Positions 1-7,947 of a stretch of DNA of 12,971 bases are shown piece after piece. The DNA comes from Planctomycetaceae bacterium (GTDB lineage: Bacteria > Planctomycetota > Planctomycetia > Pirellulales > Pirellulaceae): contig SKVE01000719.1 of assembly GCA_007129635.1 (NCBI GenBank), positions 1-12,971 on the forward strand, written 5' to 3'. Numbering within the stretch: the stretch's first letter is position 1; the number at the start of each line of letters is the position of its first letter. The position numbers and the translations under genes are program-made. Below the pieces are notes generated by a model. That model saw nothing but the letters and a program-made list of their open reading frames with translations, had not been told where the DNA came from and made no database searches.

Positions 1-647
1 CCCGAAAAATCGTCCCGCCGATCGATCAACGTGGGCACCAGCACTCGGCAACCGTTTTCGACCAGTCGCCGAGCATACTGGTTTGGGGGATCTAACCCCG
101 GTATCAGGCCGACCAATTGTTCGGGGCTGTGATCCGCATCGGGCAGCGCGATCACGCAGGCTCGCACCGGCGACTTTGGCTCGAGCAACAACCCTTCGCC
201 TGTGATCGGTCCGAGGACAGGCCAGCGGACCGACCAGACGATCATGGTGTCCGTTTCGGCGACTTTGGCCGGCACGGTCGTCGAGGCGATCAACTCAAGT
301 GCCGTGACCGGATGGCGATCCTCGATGGCGCCGATGATGCGACGCAAACGCTCGCGGTTGGCTTGGATGGATTGCGAATAACGCTCGGGGCTTTGCAAGT
401 CACGGTTCCAGTGGGCCGCTCGACCTTCGACCGAATGTTCGGTTCGTTCCAGCAGGAACCGGGCGATCCCGTCCAGCGTCTGCTCGGCCAAATCGCCTTG
501 GGGGACATACAGATCGGTGCCCGGAAATGGCTGGACCGCGTGGCTCGGCTTTCCAAGCATCGCGCAGGTCACCAGACCGAAGATGATCAGCCCTGGGACG
601 GCTGGTTGTATCCGTACGGCACTGGCGAGAACGGATCGTTTGTCCAT
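1..647 (-). CDS. Secreted alpha/beta-hydrolase (dienelactone hydrolase-like), 5' part only
   Basis: Reading the minus strand from ATG 647 gives an open frame to the window edge, 215 codons, so the C-terminus with most catalytic residues is missing. An in-frame stop shortly upstream and no other in-frame ATG fix the start, and GGAG lies about 10 nt before it. The N-terminus has basic residues and a hydrophobic stretch (about residues 18-32), with a plausible signal peptidase site after A37 (SHA/VQ). Around residues 165-212 the text VRACVIALPDAD, then QYARRLVENGCRVLVPTLIDRR, looks like the first strands of an alpha/beta-hydrolase as I remember them from large secreted planctomycete dienelactone hydrolase/acetyl-xylan-esterase-like proteins. 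The family call is from memory of sequence style; substrate is unknown. The gene diverges from dinB across about 220 nt. Confidence 0.7.
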   Translation of the reverse strand, partial: MDKRSVLASAVRIQPAVPGLIIFGLVTCAMLGKPSHAVQPFPGTDLYVPQGDLAEQTLDGIARFLLERTEHSVEGRAAHWNRDLQSPERYSQSIQANRERLRRIIGAIEDRHPVTALELIASTTVPAKVAETDTMIVWSVRWPVLGPITGEGLLLEPKSPVRACVIALPDADHSPEQLVGLIPGLDPPNQYARRLVENGCRVLVPTLIDRRDDFS

Positions 648-790
648 CTGCTGACGCTCCCCATGCTTGAAGGATTCATTTCACCCGCAACCAGGTCAAG
701 CGATGCCGTTGGTTTGCTGCTGACATCTCCACGGCGGGCATCGCTGAGCCCAGTATACACCGTCGCCCCGGCTGCCACCTACCCGCCGCA

Positions 791-801
791 GTTGGTACAC
801 T
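791..801 (+). promoter_or_regulatory. Candidate extended -10 promoter of dinB
   Basis: GTTGGTACACT carries a TGn extension directly before TACACT, a 4/6 match to the sigma70 -10 box. No convincing -35 box is seen. The 10-mer TTGGTACACT recurs exactly upstream of ruvA. If it is a promoter, transcription would start near 808, which makes the upstream TTG at 820 almost leaderless and favours the ATG at 871 as the dinB start. Confidence 0.35.
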
Positions 802-870
802 AAGGAACGCGGCGACCCGTTGCCGGCGAATCAGCATACTGGACGAAGCCCCGACCGCGATGCCACCCTG

Positions 871-2073
871 ATGATCCTGCACATTGACATGGATGCCTTT
901 TACGCTTCGGTCGAGCAGCGTGACCGGCCCGAGTTGGTCGGCCGCCCGGTGATCGTGGGCGGCACGCCCGAGGGACGCGGCGTCGTGGCAGCAGCCAGCT
1001 ACGAGGCTCGCACATTCGGCATCCACAGTGCCATGCCCGCCGTGACTGCCAAGCGGCTGTGTCCGCGGGGGATTTTTCTACGGCCGCGCATGGAGGATTA
1101 CGCCGAAATCTCCGAACAGATCCGAACCATTTTCCACAGCTATACCCCGCTGGTCGAACCTCTATCGCTGGACGAAGCCTTCCTGGACGTGACCGGCAGC
1201 CAGTCCTTGTTCGGATCGGCGGTCCAGATCGGCCGAGCGATCAAGCACGAAATTCACCAGCGACTCAAGTTGGTCGCCTCGGTCGGAGTGGCACCGAACA
1301 AGTTCCTGGCAAAAATCGCCAGCGACCTGCAGAAGCCCGATGGATTCGTCGTGGTCGAGCCGGGAAAAGAACAGCCGTTCCTCGATCCCCTATCGGTCGG
1401 CCGCTTGTGGGGCGTGGGCAAGGTGACCGGCGCCATCTTCGAAAGACTGGGCGTCCGGCGGATCGAGCAGTTGCGGCAGTTGCCGTTGGATCTGCTGCAA
1501 CAGCAGTTTGGGCACAGCGGCCAACACCTGTGGGAATTGGCGCGGGGAATCGATGACCGGCCCGTGGTACCCGAGCAACAGGCAAAGTCGATCTCGCACG
1601 AAACCACGTTCGCACAGGATGTCACCGATCCGGAAACCCTGCAGGCCTGGCTGATGGAACTGAGTGAACAGGTGGGCTGCCGCTTGCGGAGACACGGGCT
1701 GCAAGGCCGCACGGTGCAGCTCAAGGTGCGTTATGCTGATTTCCATACCGTCACCCGCGCACAGACGTTGCCCCAGGCCACCGATGTCACGCAGGAGATT
1801 CGGCAAATTGCGTCTCGGATGTTGGCCGAACGCCTGCCTGCCAGACGGTTGCGGATCCGGCTGTTGGGCGTGGGCGTCAGCGGCTTGGATCGGCCGAAAG
1901 CGGTACAACTCAGTCTGTTTCCAGACCCGCAGCACGAGCAACAAACGCGTCTGGACGAAGTTTCCGACCAGATTCGAGAGAAGTTCGGTGGCGGTTCTTT
2001 ACAACGAGCCTTGGGGATGTTGTACGATGTCCGGGCAAGAGCGACCAAGTCCGACCCGGATCGCGAGCAATAA
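871..2073 (+). CDS. dinB: DNA polymerase IV (Y-family translesion polymerase)
   Basis: The 400-residue product has the Y-family layout and usual length. The palm begins with HIDMDAFYASVEQ (residues 4-16): D6 is the first metal-binding Asp and Y11 the steric-gate aromatic. SLDEAFLDV (99-107) supplies the D101/E102 catalytic pair. A helix-hairpin-helix thumb follows (GRLWGVGKVTGAIFERLGV), then the little finger. QLSLF at about 346-350 fits the beta-clamp binding consensus and lies about 50 residues before the C-terminus. DinB copies past replication-blocking lesions with low fidelity. The frame extends upstream to TTG 820, preceded by AAGGAA, but the family normally starts at the MILHIDMD-type sequence, so ATG 871 is preferred even though its own Shine-Dalgarno is poor. 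The gene stands alone, divergent from the hydrolase gene, with a 116-nt gap before the metallophosphoesterase gene. Confidence 0.95.
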   Translation: MILHIDMDAFYASVEQRDRPELVGRPVIVGGTPEGRGVVAAASYEARTFGIHSAMPAVTAKRLCPRGIFLRPRMEDYAEISEQIRTIFHSYTPLVEPLSLDEAFLDVTGSQSLFGSAVQIGRAIKHEIHQRLKLVASVGVAPNKFLAKIASDLQKPDGFVVVEPGKEQPFLDPLSVGRLWGVGKVTGAIFERLGVRRIEQLRQLPLDLLQQQFGHSGQHLWELARGIDDRPVVPEQQAKSISHETTFAQDVTDPETLQAWLMELSEQVGCRLRRHGLQGRTVQLKVRYADFHTVTRAQTLPQATDVTQEIRQIASRMLAERLPARRLRIRLLGVGVSGLDRPKAVQLSLFPDPQHEQQTRLDEVSDQIREKFGGGSLQRALGMLYDVRARATKSDPDREQ

Positions 2074-2114
2074 CCGCCTGGAAAACCGATGCATCCCACG
2101 ATCGCCTTGACGGG

Positions 2115-2142
2115 TTGCATTCCAGAAGGACCCGTTTATAAT
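2115..2142 (+). promoter_or_regulatory. Sigma70-like promoter for the metallophosphoesterase gene
   Basis: TTGCAT (2115-2120), a 16-nt spacer and a perfect TATAAT (2137-2142) lie 48 nt before the ATG. A 6-bp inverted repeat, ACGGGT (2110-2115) with ACCCGT (2130-2135), surrounds the -35 box. It could be an operator-like hairpin or a weak end for dinB transcripts. Confidence 0.55.
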
Positions 2143-2189
2143 CGATCGGGTTCGTTTGCTAACCTCCGGAAGAATCAGGAGCCTAGTGC

Positions 2190-3215
2190 ATGAAGCTTAT
2201 CAACGGGTCCAGATTGACTGCGTCCGACAGGCACCGCCCAGGTATCGGGATTTACTCGATTGTCTTCGGGGCCGTCACGGTGCTTGCGCTTGTGTGCCCG
2301 GCGTCCGAGGCGGACGAAACGGGGGATCAGGCCGTCAGCGAACGGGTTTCGTTTGGTGTCATTTCCGACGTGCATTACGGGGTTCTCGACTGGGCCCGTC
2401 CGGGCACGGGGATGGTCGAATTGGATTTCGTGCGTGCGTTTCTTGCTGACATGCGGGAGCAGCAAGTCGACTTCATCATTCAGTTAGGCGACTTCTGCAA
2501 GCCCTCCAACGGCCAGCCCATGCTAGATTTATGGAACACGTTCCCAGACCCCAAGTACCATGTGCTGGGCAACCACGAGCGTGATGGGGGCCATACCTTC
2601 GAGCAAGTCGCCGATTGGCTGGGGATGCCGTCTCGGTACCATACGTTCGACCAGGGGCCGATTCGAGGCATCGTCCTGGACGCCAACGAACCGGGTGGCG
2701 GCGGTACGGGCTATGCGGCCTTCATCGGCAACCAACAACAGCAGTGGTTGACAGAGCAACTGGCTGCCACCGACCGGCCGGTGATCGTGTTCGTCCACCA
2801 ACCGATCGAAGTTTTGCGCAATTCCGCCGAAGTGATGGCGATTCTGGAGCGGGCAGAACGCGAGCGGCCCGGAGCGATCCTGGCCGTCTTTTGCGGGCAC
2901 AACCACCAGGATTACATGGTGATCCAACACAACATCCCTTTCATTCAGATCAACAGCGCATCGTACGTCTGGTACGACCCTGTCCGCACGGTGCGTTACG
3001 CCGATCCGTTATGGGGCCGGGTGGTCATTGATTTCGAGACGGGCGTGCTTCGATTGCACGGCAAACAGACGACTTGGTTTGACAAGGACCCGTGGCAGTA
3101 CGGGGCTCCGGAATCCGGTCACTATACACGCGACGTCACTCGGCCTGCGATCTCGGACCGCGAGTTGAGCATCCGCCCGGAGACCACCGCGCTGTACGAA
3201 CGCCTCCGCCGTTGA
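2190..3215 (+). CDS. Exported calcineurin-like metallophosphoesterase
   Basis: The 341-residue protein carries all the metal-ligand blocks of the calcineurin-like phosphoesterase superfamily in order: SDVHYG (D60, H62), LGD (D101), GNHE (N128, H129), FVHQP (H203) and CGHNH (H237, H239). The site should therefore hold two metal ions and hydrolyse a phosphomono- or diester; the substrate cannot be read from sequence. A hydrophobic segment at about residues 20-38, followed by an Ala-rich PASEADE stretch, looks like a signal peptide, so the enzyme probably acts outside the cytoplasm. AGGAG sits 8 nt before the ATG and a strong promoter precedes it. It seems monocistronic, ending in a hairpin plus T-run about 40 nt downstream. 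Similar exported phosphoesterases are common in planctomycetes, often of unknown role. Confidence 0.9.
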   Translation: MKLINGSRLTASDRHRPGIGIYSIVFGAVTVLALVCPASEADETGDQAVSERVSFGVISDVHYGVLDWARPGTGMVELDFVRAFLADMREQQVDFIIQLGDFCKPSNGQPMLDLWNTFPDPKYHVLGNHERDGGHTFEQVADWLGMPSRYHTFDQGPIRGIVLDANEPGGGGTGYAAFIGNQQQQWLTEQLAATDRPVIVFVHQPIEVLRNSAEVMAILERAERERPGAILAVFCGHNHQDYMVIQHNIPFIQINSASYVWYDPVRTVRYADPLWGRVVIDFETGVLRLHGKQTTWFDKDPWQYGAPESGHYTRDVTRPAISDRELSIRPETTALYERLRR

Positions 3216-3252
3216 TGATCCCCGTCAACAACACACCAGGCTGTGTCAGAAA

Positions 3253-3278
3253 ATGGGGCTGCCCCCATCCTGTTTTTT
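3253..3278 (+). terminator. Intrinsic terminator after the metallophosphoesterase gene
   Basis: ATGGGG (3253-3258) pairs with CCCCAT (3263-3268) across a 4-nt loop. A run of six T follows at 3273-3278 after a 4-nt gap, and a short A-run precedes the stem, so it could act in both directions. The gap between stem and T-run makes it imperfect. Confidence 0.5.
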
Positions 3279-3365
3279 CGAGTCTCTTCTTTCTCATTGT
3301 GGGCCACTTCTTGCAGGGGCCCGGTTGATTGCTCAGGGGTGCAAGGCCGTCCCTTTCGTTTCTGG

Positions 3366-3649
3366 GAACTCTCGTTGATCAACAGCAGCACGTCCTGCGG
3401 CTGGATGGTCAGCGGTTCGCTCCATCCGTTGGCCAGCACCGTGATCGTCCCCGGGCCGCTGTTCTCCACCGTGAACCGCTGCTCTTTCCGCGCGTCGATC
3501 GGCATCGCCGATAACCTGTGTCGACCCAACAGCCAATCCGTCGTGGCCACCGTCGCCAAGCCGTCCGTCAACCCAAGCGTCTCAGGCAACTTGCCCAAAA
3601 CGGCCAACGGCGCCGTCGCCAGCGAACAAGCACACACATAATCTTTCAC
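3366..3649 (-). pseudogene. Unrecognised coding fragment on the minus strand
   Basis: From a GTG at 3649 the minus strand reads about 94 residues of plausible protein, including LAVLGKLPETLGL, TDWLLGRHRLSAMPIDARKE, FTVENSGPGTITVLANGW and EPLTIQPQDVLLLI. Alternating beta-like strands suggest an Ig-like or beta-sandwich end of a larger protein. Past about 3365 the frame stays open to a stop at 3122, but the text becomes low quality and would run antisense into the metallophosphoesterase gene, so true similarity probably ends near 3365. An in-frame TAG lies just upstream of the GTG, and no Shine-Dalgarno is seen. I read it as the remnant of a larger gene, though a small real gene cannot be excluded. 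I do not recognise the family. Confidence 0.35.
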
Positions 3650-3743
3650 ATATATCTACGGGGCCTGCGAGGGATTACGAAGAGATTTTAGTTAACGATT
3701 AGGGACTGAGCCACCCCATACCTACGACACAGCAGGGCATTAG

Positions 3744-3923
3744 GCAACTCGCAGGGAACAATCTACCCGCAGCGCTGTGGCCGGTCTCTGACGCTGTGGC
3801 CGGTCTCTGACCGAGCCACTTCGTCGACCGAAGGTCTCCAATACCGCGTGCGACCTTCGGTTGGCGGTTTCGGCGGGGTCGGAGCCCCTCGCCGCACGCG
3901 GTAGATTATTTCCTGCGAGTTGC
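3744..3923. mobile_element. 180-bp MITE-like element with terminal inverted repeats
   Basis: The left end (3744-3767) and the reverse complement of the right end (3900-3923) match at 22 of 24 positions, each starting GCAACTCGCAGG. Inside are an 11-bp inverted repeat (3842-3852 with 3893-3903), a 10-bp one (3827-3836 with 3852-3861) and a perfect tandem pair of 19-mers. It has no coding capacity. It sits between the two surviving pieces of the Rpn-like gene. I see no clear target-site duplication, so insertion was followed by, or accompanied, deletion of host sequence. Confidence 0.6.
3773..3810 (+). repeat. Perfect 19-bp tandem duplication
   Basis: CGCTGTGGCCGGTCTCTGA occurs at 3773-3791 and again at 3792-3810 with no mismatch and no spacer. 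It lies within the 180-bp inverted-repeat element. Perfect identity in otherwise decayed DNA suggests a recent slippage event or a multi-copy repeat unit. Confidence 0.9.
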
Positions 3924-4156
3924 TTCAGTCACCGGATCACCGATCCCAAACACCACATCTGCGGCCGTCGTGACCGTCGACAAGTCCACGTTCAGCAGCG
4001 TCACCGCTTGCGTCGTAGGCCCATCGAACCAAGAGACGAAATCCGCCGGTCCCACAGCGGCCAGACCCTTAATCGTCGCATCGTAAGGTTTCGACACACG
4101 TATTTTTCCCGTAGATTCGCATCTGGACTTTTCTTCGCCGCTTTCCCGCGAGGCGG

Positions 4157-4186
4157 TTGCCCCCCATCCGCTTATCTGCCTATAAT
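4157..4186 (+). promoter_or_regulatory. Sigma70-like promoter of the metK operon
   Basis: TTGCCC (4157-4162), an 18-nt spacer and a perfect TATAAT (4181-4186) lie 84 nt before the metK GTG. The predicted leader is about 77 nt. It is too short for a SAM-I riboswitch, and I see no SAM-binding aptamer pattern in it. Confidence 0.5.
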
Positions 4187-4270
4187 CCGCGTTTTCGCTC
4201 AGACCCAACTTGATAGAGGTCGAGGCGTTTCTTGTTCTCCAGAGTGTGGAATAAGCAAAGGAGCGTGATT

Positions 4271-5440
4271 GTGGCATCCGGTCGTTATCTGTTCACCAGC
4301 GAGTCTGTTAGTATGGGCCATCCAGACAAGCTAGCAGATCAGATCTCCGATGGCGTTTTAGACGCATTGTTTGCGCAGGACCCGTTCAGCCGGGTAGCAT
4401 GCGAGACCATGGTAACGACGGGGGTCGCGGTGGTCGCTGGTGAGATCACGACGAAGGCGGTGGTGGATTACCCCAACGTCGTCCGTGATGTCATCCGCCA
4501 AGTCGGGTATACCGATGATCGCATGGGGATCAACGCGGATACCTGTGCGGTGATGGTGTCGTTGGACCGTCAGAGCCCGGACATCGCGCAGGGGGTCGAC
4601 GAGGACCAGTCGCAAGGCAAGGATATCGGAGCTGGCGACCAGGGGCTGATGTTTGGCTTTGCTTGCAACGACACCCCCGAATTGATGCCATTGCCCATCG
4701 CGTTGGCTCATCGCATCCTGAACCGGCTGACGCACGCTCGATTCGAGGGCGAAACCAGTTGGCTACGGCCGGACAGCAAGAGCCAGGTAACGGTCGAGTA
4801 CGACGGGCAGAAACCCGTACGAATCGACACGGTGGTCGTCTCGACTCAGCACAGCCCGGACGTCAGCAGCCAAGAAATCCACGATTTTGTGATCCAGCAG
4901 ATCGTCAAGCCGTGTTTGCCGCAAGATCTGGTCAACGGTGATGTCAAGTATCATGTCAATCCGACGGGTCGATTCGTGGTCGGTGGTCCGCATGGGGATT
5001 GTGGCTTGACAGGACGAAAGATCATCGTGGACACCTACGGGGGTTGGGGACGTCACGGTGGCGGAGCGTTCAGCGGCAAGGATCCAACCAAGGTCGACCG
5101 TAGCGCTGCCTACATGGCCAGGCACGTAGCCAAGACGATCGTCGCCGCCGGATTGGCGGAGCGATGCGAAGTCCAACTGGCCTATGCGATCGGGGTGGCC
5201 GAACCGGTCAGCGTGCACGTGGATACGATGGGGACAGGCAAAGTCGACGATGGTCGCATCTGCCGGGTGATCCAGGAATTCTTCCCCCTCACACCAGGGC
5301 GGATCATCCAATACTTGCATTTGCGGCGTCCCATCTATCGGAAAACAGCGGCCGGGGGACACTTCGGGCGGAATGACGCAGATTTCACGTGGGAAAACAC
5401 GGATCGAGCCGAAGAGCTGCAGAAAGCAGTCGGTTCGTAG
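4271..5440 (+). CDS. metK: S-adenosylmethionine synthetase
   Basis: MetK makes SAM from ATP and methionine in the cytoplasm. The 389-residue product (E. coli MetK has 384) carries the family signatures: [13 protein letters not shown] with the catalytic His at 17, [10 protein letters not shown] at 120-129, and the glycine-rich GGGAFSGKD at 263-271 that binds the triphosphate. The C-terminal domain is complete. The start is GTG 4271: AAAGGAG (4257-4263) lies 7 nt upstream, while the in-frame GTG at 4265 is too close to it and ATG 4232 has no ribosome site and falls in the leader. It heads a five-gene run in which the aminotransferase follows after 18 nt and a SAM-dependent rRNA methyltransferase lies third downstream. 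Confidence 0.97.
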   Translation: MASGRYLFTSESVSMGHPDKLADQISDGVLDALFAQDPFSRVACETMVTTGVAVVAGEITTKAVVDYPNVVRDVIRQVGYTDDRMGINADTCAVMVSLDRQSPDIAQGVDEDQSQGKDIGAGDQGLMFGFACNDTPELMPLPIALAHRILNRLTHARFEGETSWLRPDSKSQVTVEYDGQKPVRIDTVVVSTQHSPDVSSQEIHDFVIQQIVKPCLPQDLVNGDVKYHVNPTGRFVVGGPHGDCGLTGRKIIVDTYGGWGRHGGGAFSGKDPTKVDRSAAYMARHVAKTIVAAGLAERCEVQLAYAIGVAEPVSVHVDTMGTGKVDDGRICRVIQEFFPLTPGRIIQYLHLRRPIYRKTAAGGHFGRNDADFTWENTDRAEELQKAVGS

Positions 5441-5458
5441 TCAGTTGGATACGAAGTG

Positions 5459-6757
5459 ATGAATCCGGAGTTCCATGCCAGTCGCCGCGCCTGTGCGGCC
5501 GCAGGTCAACCGATCAGCCAGTTGATGGCTCGTGCTTTGGCGAACCCGGCGCTGATCTCGCTGGCCGCCGGTTTCGTGGATGGGCAGACGCTGCCTGATG
5601 ATGCGGTGCGCCAGGCGATGACCTCGCTGTTGCAGGATTCACCGTCTGCCGCTGCGGCTTTGCAGTACGGATCGACGCCCGGCTACCATGGGCTGCGGCG
5701 GATGCTGCGGGATCAAATGCACCAGGCGGATGGACAAGATCGACCTGTCGATCTGGATCAGATCGTGATCACCGCCGGCAGCAACCAATTGCTGCATCTG
5801 GTCTCTGAGAGCTTGTTGGAACCAGGCGATATCGTCCTGTGTGCCTCGCCTACCTACCTGGTGTACATGGGCATGCTGTTGGGACTGGAGGCCCGAGCAT
5901 TCGGGGTGGCGAGCGATGCGCAAGGCATGATTCCCGAGGCTTTGGACGACCAATTGCGACGCATTCAAGCCGGCGGCGAACTGCAGCGAGTCAAGGCGAT
6001 CTACCTGGTACCCTATTTCGACAACCCCGCGGGCGCAACGATGCCCATGGACCGACGTGTGGCTGTCGTCGAAACAGCCAAACGCTGGTCGCAAGGCAAC
6101 CCGATCCATGTGATTTCTGACGAGGCTTATCGCGAATTGCGATATGTTGGCCAGGATATCCCCAGCCCCCGGGTTTGTGACGATTCGGGCGACACCGTGA
6201 TCGTAGCAGGCACCTTCTCCAAGTCGTTTTCGCCGGGGATTCGCGTCGGCTGGGGAGTGCTTCCGCGACATCTGGTCCAACCGGTTTGCGATTTGAAAGG
6301 GAATGTCGATTTCGGCTCGCCAAACTTCACCCAGCACCTGATGGCTCGCGTCCTGCAACTGGGACTGTACGAGCCGCATATCGCTGGGCTTCGCGAAAGC
6401 TATCACCGCAAGCTGACCGCGATGCTGGACGCTGCCGACGAATTCCTCTCGCCATTGGACGATGTCCGCTGGGAACGGCCGACTGGCGGCCTCTATGTAT
6501 GGCTGGAACTGCCTGATACGGTCGATGCGGGCCTGGACGGACCGTTGTTTCAACTATCGATCCAGGAGGGCGTTTTGTACGTACCTGGCCAGTACTGCTA
6601 TCCGGAGGAAGGCGAACCGCCGCAAAAAAACAGAATTCGGCTAAGTTTCGGCGTTCAGTCTTGTGAAAAAATCCGCGAAGGCGTAGAAAAGCTGGCTCGA
6701 GCCATCGCCGCAGTCACCGTCGAAACCGGACGACTGGAAGGACAGCCAGGAAGCTGA
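5459..6757 (+). CDS. Class I/II PLP-dependent aminotransferase (2-aminoadipate/MocR-type fold)
   Basis: The 432-residue protein has a full set of fold-type I aminotransferase residues: YGSTPGYHGLRRMLRD near 70-85, TAGSNQLLHL (106-114), VPYFDNPAGATM with N189, ISDEAYREL with D221 and Y224, the PLP-binding Lys in GTFSKSFSPGIRVGW (K255), and RIRLSFG with the carboxylate-binding R394. The order and wording fit the group containing 2-aminoadipate aminotransferase (LysN-like) and the catalytic half of MocR regulators, with no DNA-binding domain attached. The amino-acid substrate cannot be decided. The gene begins 18 nt after metK with weak ribosome-site resemblance; ATG 5459 and the adjoining GTG 5456 are both possible starts. 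Its place behind metK might suggest methionine or sulfur amino-acid metabolism, but that is inference. Confidence 0.9.
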   Translation: MNPEFHASRRACAAAGQPISQLMARALANPALISLAAGFVDGQTLPDDAVRQAMTSLLQDSPSAAAALQYGSTPGYHGLRRMLRDQMHQADGQDRPVDLDQIVITAGSNQLLHLVSESLLEPGDIVLCASPTYLVYMGMLLGLEARAFGVASDAQGMIPEALDDQLRRIQAGGELQRVKAIYLVPYFDNPAGATMPMDRRVAVVETAKRWSQGNPIHVISDEAYRELRYVGQDIPSPRVCDDSGDTVIVAGTFSKSFSPGIRVGWGVLPRHLVQPVCDLKGNVDFGSPNFTQHLMARVLQLGLYEPHIAGLRESYHRKLTAMLDAADEFLSPLDDVRWERPTGGLYVWLELPDTVDAGLDGPLFQLSIQEGVLYVPGQYCYPEEGEPPQKNRIRLSFGVQSCEKIREGVEKLARAIAAVTVETGRLEGQPGS

Positions 6758-6800
6758 ATCGGCGGCGGCATACGTTCATCGACATGAGAACGAGACTCGC

Positions 6801-7934
6801 ATGGGCATCATCGACCGTTACGTGCTGCGGCTGTATGTCAAGGTTCTGCTGATCTGCTTCGCCAGTTTGACTGGCCTGTTCGTCGTCATCGATGCTCTCA
6901 ACAATCTGGACGATCTGCTGAACCTGGGAAAACAGCACGGCAGTTTTGCGGTCGTCTTCAGCGAATACTACGGGGCTCGGTCGCTGGCCTTCTTCGATCG
7001 GACGAGCGGTTTGATGGCGTTGGTCGCCGCCACGTTCGCCGCCACGTCGATGCAGCGATCCAACGAAATGTGCGCGCTGATGTCTGCGGGGATCCCCAAG
7101 ATTCGAGTCGTTTCGCCGTTGCTGGCGGGCGCGACGGTCGTGGCCTTGCTGGCGGCGACCAGTCGCGAACTGGTCATCCCGAAGTTTCGAGACGGATTGA
7201 CTCGCGATGCTTCCAGCATGCTAGCGGGAGGCATCGAGGACTTGACGCCGCGTTACGACCGGCTGACCGACATCCGCTTGGGCGGCAAACAGATCGATCG
7301 ATCCCAGCGGCGGATTATCGAACCAGCGTTCCGATTGCCCCAGCATGTCCACGGTTATGGTGTGCAATTGACCGCTCGAGAAGCTTGCTACCACGACGCT
7401 CAAGACGACCGACCCGGCGGTTACCTGCTGCGTGGCGTAATTCAGCCGGCTCATCTCAAAAAAATCGATTCGCTGGTGATCGAGGATCAACCGGTGATTC
7501 TCAGTCCGCGCGATACCCCTTGGCTGGAGCCGGATCAATGCTTTGTGATCAGCAAGGTGCGTTTCGAGGATTTGGCGGCCAGCAGCCTCTGGCAGACCTT
7601 TTCACCGACCACGGAATTGATCGCTCGCCTGCGAAATCCCAGCCTGGACTTTTCGGCGGATGTGCGCGTTGCGGTCCATGCTCGTTTGGTCCAGCCCATG
7701 CTGGATATCACTCTGCTGATGTTGGGGCTGCCGGTGGTGTTGTCGCGGGAGAGTCGCAATGTCTTTTTTTCGGCCGGATTGTGCGTGTTGATCGTTGCCT
7801 TCTTCTTCCTGGTGGTGTTGATATGTCATGGTTTGGGCAACAGCTATCTGATCACCCCCGCGCTGGCCGCCTGGGCCCCGCTGTTGATCTTCTCGCCGTT
7901 GGCCGTTTTTAACTCGTACAGTCTCTGGCAGTAG
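6801..7934 (+). CDS. LptF/LptG (YjgP/YjgQ) family permease
   Basis: The 377-residue protein has the LptF/G arrangement: N-terminal IIDRYVLRLYVKVLL leading into a first membrane helix (about 12-32), two more helices (about 66-86 and 104-122) flanking RSNEMCALMSAGIPKIRVV, a soluble region of about 170 residues (125-295) expected to form the beta-jellyroll, and three C-terminal helices (about 298-314, 322-343, 352-372). In Gram-negative bacteria LptF and LptG pair with the LptB ATPase to extract lipopolysaccharide from the inner membrane toward the LptC-A-D bridge. Only one permease is visible here, so its partner must lie elsewhere or it works as a homodimer. It follows the aminotransferase gene after 43 nt, with a weak ribosome site, and rsmG begins 13 nt after it. 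Confidence 0.9.
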   Translation: MGIIDRYVLRLYVKVLLICFASLTGLFVVIDALNNLDDLLNLGKQHGSFAVVFSEYYGARSLAFFDRTSGLMALVAATFAATSMQRSNEMCALMSAGIPKIRVVSPLLAGATVVALLAATSRELVIPKFRDGLTRDASSMLAGGIEDLTPRYDRLTDIRLGGKQIDRSQRRIIEPAFRLPQHVHGYGVQLTAREACYHDAQDDRPGGYLLRGVIQPAHLKKIDSLVIEDQPVILSPRDTPWLEPDQCFVISKVRFEDLAASSLWQTFSPTTELIARLRNPSLDFSADVRVAVHARLVQPMLDITLLMLGLPVVLSRESRNVFFSAGLCVLIVAFFFLVVLICHGLGNSYLITPALAAWAPLLIFSPLAVFNSYSLWQ

Positions 7935-7947
7935 AAAGAGGTGGATA

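Larger units (their letters stand above)
3688..4097 (-). pseudogene. Broken Rpn/YhgA-like (PD-(D/E)XK family) gene, split by a MITE-like element
   Basis: From GTG 4097 the minus strand reads KPYDATIKGLAAVGPADF, SWFDGPTTQAVTLLNVDL and STVTTAADVVFGIGDP. This strongly resembles, from memory, the N-terminus of Rpn/YhgA-like putative recombination-promoting nucleases (KPFD-T-KDL, DADLSTV, AADKVL). The match stops after about 58 residues, exactly at the edge of the 180-bp inverted-repeat element, and a stop codon inside the element (3906-3908) follows. On the far side the minus strand resumes with NALLCRRYGVAQSLIVN then TAA (3741-3688), which resembles the later family block YN-LL-RR-YG-PV-S-IVLLRP. 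About 20 codons, including the expected catalytic strand, are missing between the halves, and the rest of the C-terminus is absent. The gene is dead. The family assignment is inferred without a search. Confidence 0.6.

Noticed and set aside
117..803. Long plus-strand open frame opposite the hydrolase gene
   Set aside because: It is Arg-rich with no motif, lies antisense to a frame with a signal peptide and hydrolase-like text, and is a shadow.
820..870. Upstream TTG start for dinB giving a 17-residue extension
   Set aside because: The extension is absent from the usual family start and would be nearly leaderless if the extended -10 at 791-801 is used. AAGGAA upstream keeps it possible.
3122..3365. 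Continuation of the minus-strand remnant to its stop codon
   Set aside because: It runs through a terminator hairpin and antisense into the phosphoesterase gene; text quality drops sharply after about 3365.
3861..4268. Plus-strand open frame across the decayed island
   Set aside because: It is antisense to the Rpn-like remnant, crosses the element end and has low-quality composition.
4187..4270. Possible SAM riboswitch in the metK leader
   Set aside because: The predicted leader is only about 77 nt and I can find no aptamer-like paired core, so nothing beyond a plain leader is supported.
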